64,000 bases of DNA from Streptomyces sp. DvalAA-14 (GCF_900091855.1 NZ_FMCH01000413.1:62001-126000), one strand, 5' to 3'. Counted from the first letter of the stretch, positions 26,858 to 36,584 are shown. A program made the numbers and translations. The notes: generated from the letters alone by a model not told the origin.

Positions 26858-27564
26858 TCCGCGGGGCTCGGGTCGCCCAGCGGGAACATCTCGGTGAGCC
26901 GCGGCAGGCGGCGCGCGGACTCGGCTTCGTCCAGGACCGACCAGCGACGGCCCGCGGGGGTCAGGCCCGGGCGGTTGCGGCTGGCGGAGTCGAGCAGGGC
27001 GCGGGTGGCCGCGTCGAAGGCGCTGCCCCGGTCGTCGCGGCCGACGGGGGTGGCGGGGGCGCGGGACGTGCCGGCGGCGGCTGGCGTGCCGGGAGCGGCT
27101 GGGTCGCCGGGACCGCCGGAATCGCCGGAGTCCCCGGGGCCGACGGCCAGTTGTTCGTACGCCTCCCGGGCGAGATAGGCGAGCGACTCCCACTGCGGCC
27201 AGTCGTCGTCGGACCAGGCGGCGCGCGGACGGCCGGACAGGCGCAGCACCTCGGGCGCGTACGCGAGGACGTCCGCGTCGGTGAGGGCGGCCTCGAAGAC
27301 CGGGCGGCCGAGGCTCACCATCCAGCGCTGGAAGTAGCAGAACGCGTCGTCGGAGCACCAGCCGCCGAAGATGCGGTCGGCGGCGGCCCACAGGTTCCAG
27401 GTGAAGGCCTCGCCGGTGAGGTGGTCGAGGCACGCCTGGAAGCGTATGAGCTCCTGCGGCGGGAGCCGGCGGAGCGCGTCACGCAGCCAGGCGTCCCGCT
27501 GGTCACCGCTGAGCCCCTGGCGTCTGCAGTTCGCGATGAGCGTCCAGAAGGGATCGGTCTCCAT
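26830..27564 (-). CDS. DUF4240-containing protein
   Basis: 244 residues from ATG 27564. Residues 1-110 match DUF4240: METDPFWTLIANCR, LPPQELIRFQACLDHL, TWNLWAAADRIFGGWCSDDAF, YFQRWMVSLGRPVFEAAL. A long Gly/Pro/Ala-rich linker (140-185) and a short C-terminal part follow. The family is common in actinomycetes; its function is unknown. The stop lies inside the end of the amidase gene on the opposite strand. Confidence 0.85.
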   Translation of the reverse strand: METDPFWTLIANCRRQGLSGDQRDAWLRDALRRLPPQELIRFQACLDHLTGEAFTWNLWAAADRIFGGWCSDDAFCYFQRWMVSLGRPVFEAALTDADVLAYAPEVLRLSGRPRAAWSDDDWPQWESLAYLAREAYEQLAVGPGDSGDSGGPGDPAAPGTPAAAGTSRAPATPVGRDDRGSAFDAATRALLDSASRNRPGLTPAGRRWSVLDEAESARRLPRLTEMFPLGDPSPADQTPLTRRR

Positions 27565-27703
27565 AGTGGCCGACTATGCCAGGGGACTGAGACAAAGCAC
27601 CCCCGGTTTTCCGGCCGGGCGGCGGCCGGTCGGTGGCGTGCGGTCAACGGTCGACGGCTGGCGGGCAAGCGCCATCCGGGGCCGGCCGCCCGGCCGACGA
27701 CTC

Positions 27704-28726
27704 TCAGTTCCCCGTGGTCAGCACCATCCGGAAGCGCGCCTCGCCCGACAGCATCCGCGCGTACGCCGCGGCCGCGTCCTCCAGCGGTGCCTCCTCGATC
27801 ATCGGCCGCAGTCCCTGCTGAACCGCGAACCGGAACGACTCCTCCCGGTCGAGCGGGGTGCCGGAGATCGCCCCGTAGACCTTCTTGGTGCCGACGATCA
27901 GTTGCAGCGCGCCGATCGACAACTCCTCCTGCGGCAGCCCGATGACCACGAGTTCACCGCGGCGGCCGAGGCCGTCGACGGCGGCGGAGATGGCCGCCGC
28001 GTCGGGGATCGCGGCCAGGATGAGCTTGGCCCCGCCGAGGCCCTGCAACGCCTCCGGGACGTCCTCCCGCGTACTGTCGATGACGTGGTCCGCGCCCAGG
28101 TCGCGGGCGAGTTCGCCCTTCTCGGGCCCGCGGGCGACCGCGACGCTGACGAAGCCCATCATGTCGGCGATCTGGACCCCCAGATGCCCGACACCGCCCA
28201 GGCCCATGACGGCGACGAGCTCACCGGGGCGGGCGGAGCTGTTGCGGATCGCGTTGAAGGCGGTGAGGCCGGCGCAGGCCAGGGCCGCCGCGTCGGCGGC
28301 GCGGAGTTCGTCCGGGATCCGGCTCAGTCCGTTGGCCGGGACGACCACCTGGTCGGCGAAACCGCCCGGGTAGGACACCCCGGGGATCTGGGCCTCGGGG
28401 CAGTTGATCCCGTCCCCGGCCCGGCAGGCGTCGCAGTGCCCGCAGGTACCGGCGATGTATCCGGCGGCGACCCGCTGGCCGACCGCCCACTCGGTCACGC
28501 AGGGACCGACCGCGTCCACCCGGCCGGCGATCTCATGGCCGGGAGTCATCGGGAAGGGAGTCCCCGGGAGGTAGCCGTTGATGATCGGCACATCAGAGTG
28601 GCAGATCCCGCAGGCTTCGACGGTGACCCGCACCTGGCCAGGTCCGGGGTCGGGGGTGTCGATGTCGGCGAGGGTCAGTTCGCCGCCGGGCTCGGACACC
28701 CGCACGGCTCGGGTTCGCACGCTCAT
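27704..28726 (-). CDS. Zinc-dependent alcohol dehydrogenase (MDR family)
   Basis: 340 residues from ATG 28726 (GAGG upstream; an ATG 33 bases earlier lies in the short-repeat tract and is discounted). Catalytic zinc ligands Cys in CGICHSDV and His in GHEIAGRV, structural-zinc cysteines in GTCGHCDACRAGDGINC, Rossmann motif GLGGVGHLGVQIA. Typical length. Oxidises alcohols or reduces aldehydes with NAD(P); the C-x-x-x-S/D pattern resembles AdhP/AdhA-like enzymes. Lies 105 bases downstream of the NmrA-like gene, same strand. Confidence 0.9.
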   Translation of the reverse strand: MSVRTRAVRVSEPGGELTLADIDTPDPGPGQVRVTVEACGICHSDVPIINGYLPGTPFPMTPGHEIAGRVDAVGPCVTEWAVGQRVAAGYIAGTCGHCDACRAGDGINCPEAQIPGVSYPGGFADQVVVPANGLSRIPDELRAADAAALACAGLTAFNAIRNSSARPGELVAVMGLGGVGHLGVQIADMMGFVSVAVARGPEKGELARDLGADHVIDSTREDVPEALQGLGGAKLILAAIPDAAAISAAVDGLGRRGELVVIGLPQEELSIGALQLIVGTKKVYGAISGTPLDREESFRFAVQQGLRPMIEEAPLEDAAAAYARMLSGEARFRMVLTTGN

Positions 28727-28740
28727 GGGAGACCTCGTTT

Positions 28741-28827
28741 CCGGTCTTCTGGTCTTCACGGTCTTCTGGTCTTTACGGCCTTCCGGTCTTCACGGTCTTC
28801 TGGTCTTTGCGGCCTTCCGGTCTTCCG
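28741..28827. repeat. Short tandem repeat of GGTCTTC-type units
   Basis: About 2.5 copies of a 34-base unit built from GGTCTTCNGGTCTT blocks fill the gap between the alcohol dehydrogenase start and the NmrA-like stop. Pyrimidine-biased on this strand. No coding or known regulatory role is evident. Confidence 0.7.
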
Positions 28828-28831
28828 GGGC

Positions 28832-29677
28832 TCACAGATCCGCCGTGCCCAGGAACTCCTCCCAGGTCCGCGTCCCCGCGGTAAACGTGCTGCCCGGCTC
28901 CGGGGCCAGCGCCCCGCGCTTGAGCGCCCGCGCTCCCGGCAGCACGCCGGGCAGCGGCACCGGCAGCATCAGGCGGCGGCGCCCCGCCGCCCGCAGATAC
29001 GTACGGGTGAGCGTGCCCGAGTCCATCAGGTGCGGTCCCGCCAGGTCCGGCACGCGGCCGGCCGGCTCGGCCAGGGCCAGTTCCACCAGCCGGGCGGCCG
29101 TCTCGTCGGCGTCCACCGGCTGGACCGGGACACCGCCCGGCACCGGCAGCACCGGCGACCGCGCGCCTTTCCGCAGACTGTCCAGCAGCAGGTCGTAGAA
29201 CTGGGTGACCCGCAGGATGGTCCACGGCAGGGCGGAGTCGGCGATCACCTGCTCCGCCTCGTACTTGGAGCGCATGTAGCTCTGGGGCACGGCGTCGGCC
29301 CCGACCACCGAGACGAAGACGAGGTGCGGCGCGCCGCCACCCGTACCCGGCGCGCCCGGACCTGATCCGCCCAGCGCCGGGTCGTCCTCGTCGTCGGCCA
29401 CGGTCAGGCGCGCCGCGGCCCGGACGAGATTGCGGGTCGTGTCCTGGTCGCCCTTGTTCCCGCTGGCCAGGTGCAGGATGACGGACACGCCCTCCACCGC
29501 CTGGCTGACCCGGGAGCCGCCCGAGCCCAGGTCTCCGAGGATGTACTGGACGCCGTCCTCGTCCTGGTGCGGGCGCCGGCTGAGGACCCGTACCTGGCGG
29601 TTCGCAACCCGCAGCCGCGGCACGACCAGCCGGCCGAGCAGACCCGTGCCGCCGGTGACCAGGATGGGCGCGTCCAT
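28832..29677 (-). CDS. NmrA/SDR-like NAD(P)-binding protein
   Basis: 281 residues from ATG 29677. Atypical-SDR nucleotide motif MDAPILVTGGTGLLGRLV (TGGTGxxG), LHLASGNKGD, then VFVSVVGADAVPQSYMRSKYEAEQ with the YxxxK equivalent, and PWTILRVTQFYDLLL, as in NmrA/HSCARG-type redox-sensing or flavin-type oxidoreductase homologues. Probably a NADPH-dependent sensor or enzyme of unknown substrate. Shares strand and perhaps transcript with the alcohol dehydrogenase. Confidence 0.85.
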   Translation of the reverse strand: MDAPILVTGGTGLLGRLVVPRLRVANRQVRVLSRRPHQDEDGVQYILGDLGSGGSRVSQAVEGVSVILHLASGNKGDQDTTRNLVRAAARLTVADDEDDPALGGSGPGAPGTGGGAPHLVFVSVVGADAVPQSYMRSKYEAEQVIADSALPWTILRVTQFYDLLLDSLRKGARSPVLPVPGGVPVQPVDADETAARLVELALAEPAGRVPDLAGPHLMDSGTLTRTYLRAAGRRRLMLPVPLPGVLPGARALKRGALAPEPGSTFTAGTRTWEEFLGTADL

Positions 29678-29799
29678 GATGAGCTGCCTCTCGTACGGGA
29701 AGGTGCGAGACCGGTTCCTCTGGTACGGGTGCCCATATCCGACTGCCCCATTCGCCCCGTTTTGCCGGTCTTCCGGATGGCACTCGTCCGGTCGTCGGA

Positions 29800-29831
29800 T
29801 CGTCCGGACGACCGTCGGGTCGTCCGGACGA
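29800..29831. promoter_or_regulatory. Twin perfect palindromes TCGTCCGGACGA
   Basis: The same 12-base palindrome occurs at 29800-29811 and 29820-29831, 20 bases apart (two helical turns). It lies between the NmrA-like start and the GH2 glycosidase start and looks like a dimer operator pair for an unidentified regulator. The rest of 29678-30159 has no supported gene. Confidence 0.5.
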
Positions 29832-30159
29832 CACGGGTCCGGGCCGGCGGATGCCACGAGCCGGGGCGGGCGGATGCTCCGCTGCCGGGCGCCCGGGGCG
29901 CGTCCGGGCGCGTGGGGGCGCGTGGGGGCGCGTTCGAGGGGTGGCCGGGCGTGTCGGGGCGGGCGGCGGGTCCCCGGTGGGTTAGGTGCTGGAAACGCCC
30001 TGCTGGCGGGTGCGAAACCTACGACGCGACCCTTGACCCCCGCCGGTGCGGCACTGCAAGAATCCGTGTGCCATTGGTTGATTCTGTTCATTGCTGGTCA
30101 CTTATGGCGTCCTGCACCGGGCGCCAGCTGGTGCATGCCTCAACGAGGAGGGATCCCAC

Positions 30160-33100
30160 ATGCCGGTCAACCGCAGGTCGATCTTGATCGCAGGAGCCGC
30201 CGGAGCTGCCGCCGCCCCCGCGCTCCCCGGTCTCACCGGAGTCGCGAGCGCCCACTCCGCGCCGCCGTCGTCCTCGTCGCCTACCTCGTCCGCCCCAACA
30301 AAAACTCCCATCCCCAGAACCGTCGACCTGGCCGACGGGTGGCGCTTCGTGCTCGTCAACCCGGCGGGCATCACCGACCCGACCGGCGCCTACGCCAACG
30401 CCGCCGACCCCGACTTCGACGACTCCCGCTGGCGGGCCGTCCGGGTCCCGCACGACTGGAGCATCGAGCAGACCCCGGGCACCGACAACGGCACCTCCGG
30501 CGGGACCGGCTACCTGCCCGGTGGCCTGGGCTGGTATCGCAAGGCCTTCACGCTGCCGCCGACCGTGGCCGGCCGCCGCGTCTCGGTCGAGTTCGACGGC
30601 GTCTACATGGACTCGTACATCTACTGCAACGGCACGCTGGTCGGTAACCACCCCTACGGCTACACCGGGTTCGCCTTCGACCTGACCGATCTGCTGCACA
30701 CCGACGGCCGTACGCCCAACGTCATCGCCGTCGAGGTCCGCAACCAACTGCCCAGCAGCCGCTGGTACTCGGGCAGCGGCATCTACCGCAACGCTCGCCT
30801 GGTCATCACCGACCCGGTGCACGTGGCGCGCTGGGGAACCTACGTGACCACGCCCGGCCTCGCCGACACGGTGCAGGCGGGTGACGGAGGCAAGGCCGGC
30901 AACGCGGGCAACGCCCGCGGCGGCGGGCGGGACGACCACGGTTACGCGACCGTCCGCGCCCAGATCGGGCTGGTCAACGAGTCGGCGGCCGCGACCTCGG
31001 TGACCGTGCTCAACACGGTCCGCGATCACGACAACCGCCAGGTGGCGCAGGCCCGTTCGCAACTCGACCTGCCGGCCGGCGCCACCGCTCAGGAGGTCAC
31101 CGTCGAAATGCGGGTCGACCGGCCGGCCCTGTGGTCGTTCGACACCCCGGAGAACCGCTACCGCCTGGACACCGAAGTCCAGGTGCACGGCCGGACGGTG
31201 GACACGTACAGCACCGACTTCGGCATGCGCTACATCACCCTCGACCCCGACCAGGGGCTGTTCGTCAACGGCGAGCACGCCAAGATCCAGGGCGTGGACC
31301 TGCACCACGACCAGGGCGCCCTCGGCTCGGCGATCAACGCCGACGCGGTGCTGCGCCAGATGACCATCATGAAGTCCATGGGCGTCAACGCCTTCCGGAC
31401 CTCGCACAACCCGCCGTCGCCGCAGATGATCCGGGTCTGCGAGGACCTCGGCATCGTCATGATGGTCGAGGCGTTCGACTGCTGGCACAACGGCAAGAAC
31501 ACCTACGACTACGGCCGCTTCTTCGACGCCAACAGCGCCTCCGACATCGCCGAGATGGTCGGCGCGGCCCGCAACTCGCCTGCGGTGATGATGTGGTCGA
31601 TCGGCAACGAGATCCCCGACTCGACCAGTACGGCGGGGCTGGCCATGGCGGACGGCCTGATCACCGCGATCCGCGCGCTCGACACCAGCCGGCCCATCGT
31701 CATCGGCTCCGACAAGTACCGCGGCCTGCCCGCGGTCGGCTCCGCCGCCGACCTGATGCTGGCCAAACTCGACGGCCTGGGACTGAACTACAACACCGCG
31801 GCCTCGGTGGACGCGCTGCACGCCCGCTACCCGCACCTGTTCCTCTTCGAGTCCGAGTCCTCGTCCGAGACCTCCAGCCGCGGCACCTACCAGGAGCCCG
31901 ATCACCTCAACACCGGTGAGAACTACACCCCGGGCAAGCGGGCGGCCTCCAGCTACGACAACAACCTCGCGTCCTGGACGATGAGCGGCGAGTACGGCCT
32001 GAAGAAGGACCGCGACCGTGCCTTCTTCGCCGGGGAGTTCCTGTGGTCCGGCACCGACTACATCGGCGAGCCGACCCCGTACGGCGTGTTCCCGGTGAAG
32101 GCGTCCTTCTTCGGCGCGGTCGACACGGCCGGCTTCCCCAAGGACATGTACCACCTCTTCCGCAGCCAGTGGACGAGCGAGCCGATGGTCCACCTGCTGC
32201 CCATGGACTGGACCGACCACAAGCCGGGCGACGTCGTGGAGGTGTGGGCCTACTCCAACGTGGAGACCGTGGAGCTGTTCCTCAACGGCCGCTCGCTGGG
32301 CGTGCGGAACTTCGACGTCAAGAAGACCCTCGACGGGCGTACCTATCTGGAGACCACCGAGGCCACCTTCGACGACAAGACGGTCACCGACGGTCCGTTC
32401 CCCGGCAGTTACACCAGCCCGAACGGCAGCGCGGGCAAGCTGCACCTGACCTGGAACGTCCCCTTCGCCGCAGGTGAGTTGAAGGCGGTGGCGCGGCGGC
32501 ACGGGCGGACCGTCGCCACCGACATCCTGCGCACGGCCGGCGACCCGCACACCGTCCGCCTGACACCGGACCGCAATTCCCTGGTGGCCGACGGCACTTC
32601 GCTCGTCTACGTGACCGCCGAGGTGATCGACGCACGCGGCGTCGTGGTCCCCGGCGCCGATCACCTGATCACCTTCAAGGCCGCCGGCGGCTCCCTCGCC
32701 GGACTCGACAACGGCCAGCAGGAGAGCGCCGAGCGCTACCAGGCCACCACCCGAACCGCCTTCCACGGCAAGGCACTGGCCATCGTCCGGTCCGGCACCG
32801 ACGCCGGCCACCTCACCGTGTCGGCCACCGCACCCGGCCTGCACCCGGGCTCGACCTCGGTCCGTACCACCCGCGCGTCCGGCGCGGTGGCCAGCACGCC
32901 TCCGGCCCGCTTCGCGCCCGACCCGGGCCCCGGCGCGCCCGTCTACCCGCTGGCCGACGCCAGTTACTCCGGCGCCACCACCTCGGTGCCGGCCGCCATG
33001 CTCGACGGCAACCCCGCCACCGGCTGGTCCAACGCCTTCAAGAAGAGCGCCACCGCCCTGCTGCCGGCCTTCAGCGGCGCGCGCCCCGCCGACTGGGTCT

Positions 33101-33387
33101 CGGTCACCTGGGCCACCGCCCAGACCATCACCACCCTCTCGGTCACCTTCACCATCGACGCCACCCACTCGCTGCCGGCCACCATCACGGTGTCCTACCT
33201 GGACGGCGACCGCTGGATCCCGGTCCGCCGGCCCGTCATCACCTGGGCGACCACGACCGGGACCCCGACGGTCATCACCTTCTCCGGCGTCCACACCGCC
33301 GCCGTACGGCTCGACATGACCAGCGCGGCCCCCGACACGGCGGCGGGCGCGCAGCGGATCACCGAACTGTCGGCGGGCGCGGTCTAG
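30160..33387 (+). CDS. Secreted glycoside hydrolase family 2 (beta-galactosidase-like)
   Basis: 1075 residues from ATG 30160, GGAGGG upstream; earlier in-frame starts lack a site. Export signal VNRRSILIAGAAGAAAAPALPG has a twin-arginine look. GH2 layout: jelly-roll sugar-binding domain (WRAVRVPHDWSIEQ, GLGWYRKAF), Ig-like domain, TIM barrel with NAFRTSHNPPSPQ, acid/base Glu in MMWSIGNEIPD, FLWSGTDYIGEPTPY, then Ig-like domains and a C-terminal discoidin-like carbohydrate-binding module (about 955-1075, DGNPATGWSNAF). Removes terminal beta-linked sugars from extracellular polysaccharide. Confidence 0.93.
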   Translation: MPVNRRSILIAGAAGAAAAPALPGLTGVASAHSAPPSSSSPTSSAPTKTPIPRTVDLADGWRFVLVNPAGITDPTGAYANAADPDFDDSRWRAVRVPHDWSIEQTPGTDNGTSGGTGYLPGGLGWYRKAFTLPPTVAGRRVSVEFDGVYMDSYIYCNGTLVGNHPYGYTGFAFDLTDLLHTDGRTPNVIAVEVRNQLPSSRWYSGSGIYRNARLVITDPVHVARWGTYVTTPGLADTVQAGDGGKAGNAGNARGGGRDDHGYATVRAQIGLVNESAAATSVTVLNTVRDHDNRQVAQARSQLDLPAGATAQEVTVEMRVDRPALWSFDTPENRYRLDTEVQVHGRTVDTYSTDFGMRYITLDPDQGLFVNGEHAKIQGVDLHHDQGALGSAINADAVLRQMTIMKSMGVNAFRTSHNPPSPQMIRVCEDLGIVMMVEAFDCWHNGKNTYDYGRFFDANSASDIAEMVGAARNSPAVMMWSIGNEIPDSTSTAGLAMADGLITAIRALDTSRPIVIGSDKYRGLPAVGSAADLMLAKLDGLGLNYNTAASVDALHARYPHLFLFESESSSETSSRGTYQEPDHLNTGENYTPGKRAASSYDNNLASWTMSGEYGLKKDRDRAFFAGEFLWSGTDYIGEPTPYGVFPVKASFFGAVDTAGFPKDMYHLFRSQWTSEPMVHLLPMDWTDHKPGDVVEVWAYSNVETVELFLNGRSLGVRNFDVKKTLDGRTYLETTEATFDDKTVTDGPFPGSYTSPNGSAGKLHLTWNVPFAAGELKAVARRHGRTVATDILRTAGDPHTVRLTPDRNSLVADGTSLVYVTAEVIDARGVVVPGADHLITFKAAGGSLAGLDNGQQESAERYQATTRTAFHGKALAIVRSGTDAGHLTVSATAPGLHPGSTSVRTTRASGAVASTPPARFAPDPGPGAPVYPLADASYSGATTSVPAAMLDGNPATGWSNAFKKSATALLPAFSGARPADWVSVTWATAQTITTLSVTFTIDATHSLPATITVSYLDGDRWIPVRRPVITWATTTGTPTVITFSGVHTAAVRLDMTSAAPDTAAGAQRITELSAGAV

Positions 33388-33421
33388 GCGTCTTCGCGGG
33401 CGCTGGGGTCTTCACGCCGCC

Positions 33422-33464
33422 ACGCCCCAGTGGCCCGGCGCACGGCGTCGGGGCACTGGGGCGT
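33422..33464 (+). terminator. Hairpin after the GH2 gene
   Basis: A perfect 11-base inverted repeat (ACGCCCCAGTG at 33422-33432 and its complement at 33454-33464) with a 21-base loop lies 35 bases past the stop. No T-run, as is common for actinobacterial terminators. Confidence 0.55.
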
Positions 33465-33586
33465 CGGCGATCCTGGGCCGAACCTGTCGGATCGGCCTCG
33501 GTACGGCCACAGCCTGCCAAGTCCTGGCCTAGGAAGCGCTCCTCGGGGCACTCTGCCTGAAGTCCCCTCGACAGAAACGGAATCAC

Positions 33587-33961
33587 ATGAAGATCTTCGG
33601 CAGAGAGCCCGCCCTGTGGGTCGCCCTTGTCGCGATCATCGTCAAGCTCAGCACGGCGTTCGGTCTGAACCTGACCAATGACCAGCAGGCCGTCATCAAC
33701 GCGGTCGCCGCCGCGCTCACCGGCGTGATCGTCGCGGTCAGCGTCCACGACGGCATAGGCGCGGCCGTCATCGGCCTCGTCCAGGCGGGCCTGTCGCTGG
33801 CGGTCGGCTTCGGACTGCACTGGTCGCCCGAGCAGCAGGCCACGGTGCTCAGCCTCGCGTCCGCCATCGTCGCCATGTGGACCCGTACGCAGGTGACCGC
33901 CAAGGTCCCTGCCGCAGCGGTCACCGCTCCCACCCGAGCCAAGGCCGCTCGTACCGCCTGA
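33587..33961 (+). CDS. Holin-like small membrane protein
   Basis: 124 residues from ATG 33587. Three hydrophobic spans (ALWVALVAIIVKLSTAFGL, AVAAALTGVIVAVSV, AAVIGLVQAGLSLAVGFGL), a W-SPEQQA loop and a basic/Ala C-tail. The layout matches proteins called holins in actinophages and in many Streptomyces chromosomes, but no lysin or other phage gene is adjacent, so the function may be unrelated to phage lysis. Confidence 0.7.
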   Translation: MKIFGREPALWVALVAIIVKLSTAFGLNLTNDQQAVINAVAAALTGVIVAVSVHDGIGAAVIGLVQAGLSLAVGFGLHWSPEQQATVLSLASAIVAMWTRTQVTAKVPAAAVTAPTRAKAARTA

Positions 33962-34399
33962 CGCCGCTCCGGGGAGTCGGGCCCGCTCCGGGAGGGCGGG
34001 CCTGCTCCCGGGAGGCGGGCCCGCCTCCGGCCATATCGCCCCCAGGCCGCCCCCCGGCCGCCCTCGGCCCGGCCGGCCCGGCCCGCCGGAGATGCGGCCC
34101 GCCGCCCCCGGCCGTGGCGTTGAACGGTGGGGCGCGTCTGCCTTGGTTCGGCTGCCGCGGGCCCCGCGAACATGACCTCCCCGATGAGGAGGCCCGCATG
34201 GCCACCGGCCTGTCGCGTCTGTTCCTGGACCGGACCCTGCGCGCGGCGGGCGGGGCGGGCGGGGCGGGCGGCGGGCGGCGGGCGGTCCGAACGGTGCTGG
34301 GGCATCTGGGTCAACCGGGCCGCTGAGCTGGACGGTTGGCGGCTACAGCGCCCTGTGTTCCCTGTGCTGCGCGGGCTTCCCGGGCACCTCGGGCTGCTC
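33962..34399. other. Intergenic stretch with one doubtful small ORF
   Basis: Very GC-rich spacer. The only candidate is 34198-34326 (plus): GAGGAGG before an ATG and 42 codons starting MATGLSRLFLDRTLR, Gly/Arg-rich. No family; support is the ribosome-binding site only. Confidence 0.3.
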
Positions 34400-35161
34400 C
34401 TACTTTTCGGGCTCCTCTCGCGAGGGGGTTCGGACGTCGCGCGCGAACAGGGCCGACCACAGGAACGGCTCCCCGAAGTACGGGGACTCGGGCGGTTCGT
34501 CGTGCATCCGGCGCAGCTCGACTTCCGTGAGCGCGGCGAAGATCCACCGCAACGACTCGGCGGTGTAGGCCAGTCCGCCGTGCAGCGCGGACTGGCGGTA
34601 GTAGTCGGCATCCGAGAGTTCGGAGCCCATTTCCCCGGCCGCGAAGCAGTTGAGCGCGAGATGGCCACCGACGGCGAGGAGCCGATCGACAAGGGCGAGG
34701 TAGCTGATCCGGCGGTGCGGTGGCAGGTGGTGGAAACAGCCGGAGTCGTAGATCAGGTCGTACGGTCCGCTCAACTCGACTGCCGCGCTGTCGAACGCGT
34801 CGCCGCGGTGGAACGTGATGTCGGCGCCGGCCTCGCGGGCCCGCTCCTCGGCCCAGGCGATGGCCGCCGGGGAGAGGTCGACAGCGTCCACCGTCCAGCC
34901 CCGTGACGCCAGTTCGAGCGCGTTCCGCCCCGGCCCGCACCCCAGGTCGAGCGCCCGCCCCGGCGCGATGAGCCCGCGATCGAGGTACGAGACCAGACTC
35001 TCGTCCGGCTTCGCCACGAAGAACGGCACCGCCCTGTCCCGATCCGCGTAGAACCCGTCCCACCAGTTCCCCGCGTCCACCGTCCAGCGGTCCGCCTCGG
35101 GCGCGAACAGCCCGTCCAGAAGCTTCAGCACGTCGTCGATTGTGCGGATGTTCCGATCCAT
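34400..35161 (-). CDS. SAM-dependent class I methyltransferase
   Basis: 253 residues from ATG 35161 (an Arg-rich upstream extension is discounted). SAM-binding motif I ALDLGCGPGRNALELA, acidic strand VDAVDLSP, motif GDAFD and post-I YDLIYDSGCFHHLPPHRR are clear, placing it with the methyltransf_25/Tellurite-resistance-like group. WWDGFYADRDRAVPFFV near the N-terminus is typical of a subset in Streptomyces. Substrate unknown. Confidence 0.88.
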   Translation of the reverse strand: MDRNIRTIDDVLKLLDGLFAPEADRWTVDAGNWWDGFYADRDRAVPFFVAKPDESLVSYLDRGLIAPGRALDLGCGPGRNALELASRGWTVDAVDLSPAAIAWAEERAREAGADITFHRGDAFDSAAVELSGPYDLIYDSGCFHHLPPHRRISYLALVDRLLAVGGHLALNCFAAGEMGSELSDADYYRQSALHGGLAYTAESLRWIFAALTEVELRRMHDEPPESPYFGEPFLWSALFARDVRTPSREEPEK

Positions 35162-35397
35162 GGGGTCCCCTTCCCAACTGGGGGAAACCGTAGGACGGTT
35201 CCGCAGGAAAGCCCAGCTCGGAGCGTATGCGGCGGGGCGCCGTCCGGGCGCTGGACGGCGGTACACGACAGGGCTGGGCCGCCCAGCCCGGGCCGTACGC
35301 GCACGGGCGCGGGTCCGCGCGTCCGAGGCCGCCTCGGGGTCGTTTCCGGCAACCGCCGGCCCGGTTTCTCACCGGGTCACCGCCCAGCCCCGCCGGC

Positions 35398-36030
35398 TCA
35401 GGCAGCGGGCGGCGGTTCTCGCCAGTCGGCGCCCGGCGGGAGACCGTAAATCCCGGCGGAGTCAACGGATTCGTCCCGGACGTCGAGCGGGCAGAAGCTC
35501 CAGCGCTCGGCGATGCGCATGACGTCCGCCTCATCGGGCATGACGGCGTGCCAGGCGTCCCATTCGGGCTCCTGCCATTCCTGCCATCCTTCTTCGAGCC
35601 AGCGCAGTCCGACCCCGAGTTCCCTCTCGATGTCGGTGAGTTCGCCCAGGTGGAGCGGGACATCCCCGCGCGTGCCGTTGAAGCAGTAGGCGCGGGTCAG
35701 TTCGCCGGACTCGACTTTGGCCCAGGCGTGATATTCGCCGATGCGATCGGTGGCGAAGAATTGCAGATCACCGAGTGCCGTACTCAGCGCACCGAGCCAG
35801 GCGGTGAACCCCGGATCACCGGCTTCGATCCCGGGGGGCAGGTGGATCCGCCCGTGCGCGACGGTCCAGTCCGCCACGGGCCTCGCCACGAACACGCCCT
35901 GGCGGTACGCCGCCTTCGTGCCACCGGCCCAGTCCATCGTCCGCCGCTCCCGGAGACCGAGGGCGTCGGCGACCTCTGGGGGCGTAGCGCCCTGAACGGC
36001 GAGCCATGAGGTCTTGAAGCCGATACCCAT
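35398..36030 (-). CDS. Uncharacterised protein
   Basis: 210 residues from ATG 36030; the longer upstream frame is a basic shadow. Starts MGIGFKTSWLAVQGATPPEV and continues with regular hydrophobic spacing and conserved-looking motifs (GVFVARPVADWTVAHG, QFFATDRIGEYHAWAKVE, YCFNGTRGDVPLHLGE, DEADVMRIAERWSFCPLDV). Composition and codon use are those of a real gene. Such proteins occur in Streptomyces with no known role. I do not recognise a named domain. Confidence 0.75.
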   Translation of the reverse strand: MGIGFKTSWLAVQGATPPEVADALGLRERRTMDWAGGTKAAYRQGVFVARPVADWTVAHGRIHLPPGIEAGDPGFTAWLGALSTALGDLQFFATDRIGEYHAWAKVESGELTRAYCFNGTRGDVPLHLGELTDIERELGVGLRWLEEGWQEWQEPEWDAWHAVMPDEADVMRIAERWSFCPLDVRDESVDSAGIYGLPPGADWREPPPAA

Positions 36031-36167
36031 GATTCGTATCGTGCCGGGTGGCGGGGATGTTGCACGGGCCCCCTCTGCGGCCGTCCGCCGCACCGCACGG
36101 CGCCGCCGATCCGACGGGCGCGACCGCTCCTCTCGCCTCAGTCCCGTCCTTGCGCCTTCAACCGCTT

Positions 36168-36584
36168 TTATTCGTGCCGACCCCTGGCGGGCCGAAAACG
36201 GTCCGTCCAGTGACCGTGCCGGGCGCCCGGGGGCGGCGAAACCGGCTGGGCGCGGGCGACGCCCCCGTCGGATCCGTCGCCGCCGCCACCGTCGGTCGAC
36301 GGATGCAGCCCCTCCAGCGAGTAGCGGGTGGTCGCGATGCACTCCACGATTTGCGCGTCGGTGAAGTCCTCCGACCCCTCGACGTGCGGCACAAAGCCGA
36401 TCAGGACGCCGTCGCTGACGATCTCCGCGTCGAGACCGGCCCCGGCAAGATCCCAGACGGCCTCCACATCCTTGTCGAGGACCACACGGATCCCGCATTC
36501 GTACACGCCGGTCCGCTCCACGTGCGCCATGACCCGGCGGCCCTGCAGTTCCGAGACCAGACGGCCGACTCGCTCCGCATCCAC
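36168..36584 (-). CDS. Uncharacterised protein
   Basis: 138 residues from GTG 36584, chosen for GGAGGG 7 bases upstream; GTG 36599 is an alternative. A compact alpha/beta region (ERVGRLVSELQGRRVMAHV to VLIGFVPHVEGS, about 100 residues) is followed by a Gly/Arg/Pro tail. No family recognised. Confidence 0.55.
   Translation of the reverse strand: MDAERVGRLVSELQGRRVMAHVERTGVYECGIRVVLDKDVEAVWDLAGAGLDAEIVSDGVLIGFVPHVEGSEDFTDAQIVECIATTRYSLEGLHPSTDGGGGDGSDGGVARAQPVSPPPGARHGHWTDRFRPARGRHE

Noticed and set aside
30088-33294. Open frame of 1068 codons antisense to the GH2 gene
   Set aside because: Gly/Arg/Val repetitive shadow; GH2 catalytic and binding motifs are on the plus strand.
33587-33961. Prophage lysis module
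   Set aside because: The holin-like gene stands alone, with no endolysin, portal, terminase or tail genes nearby.
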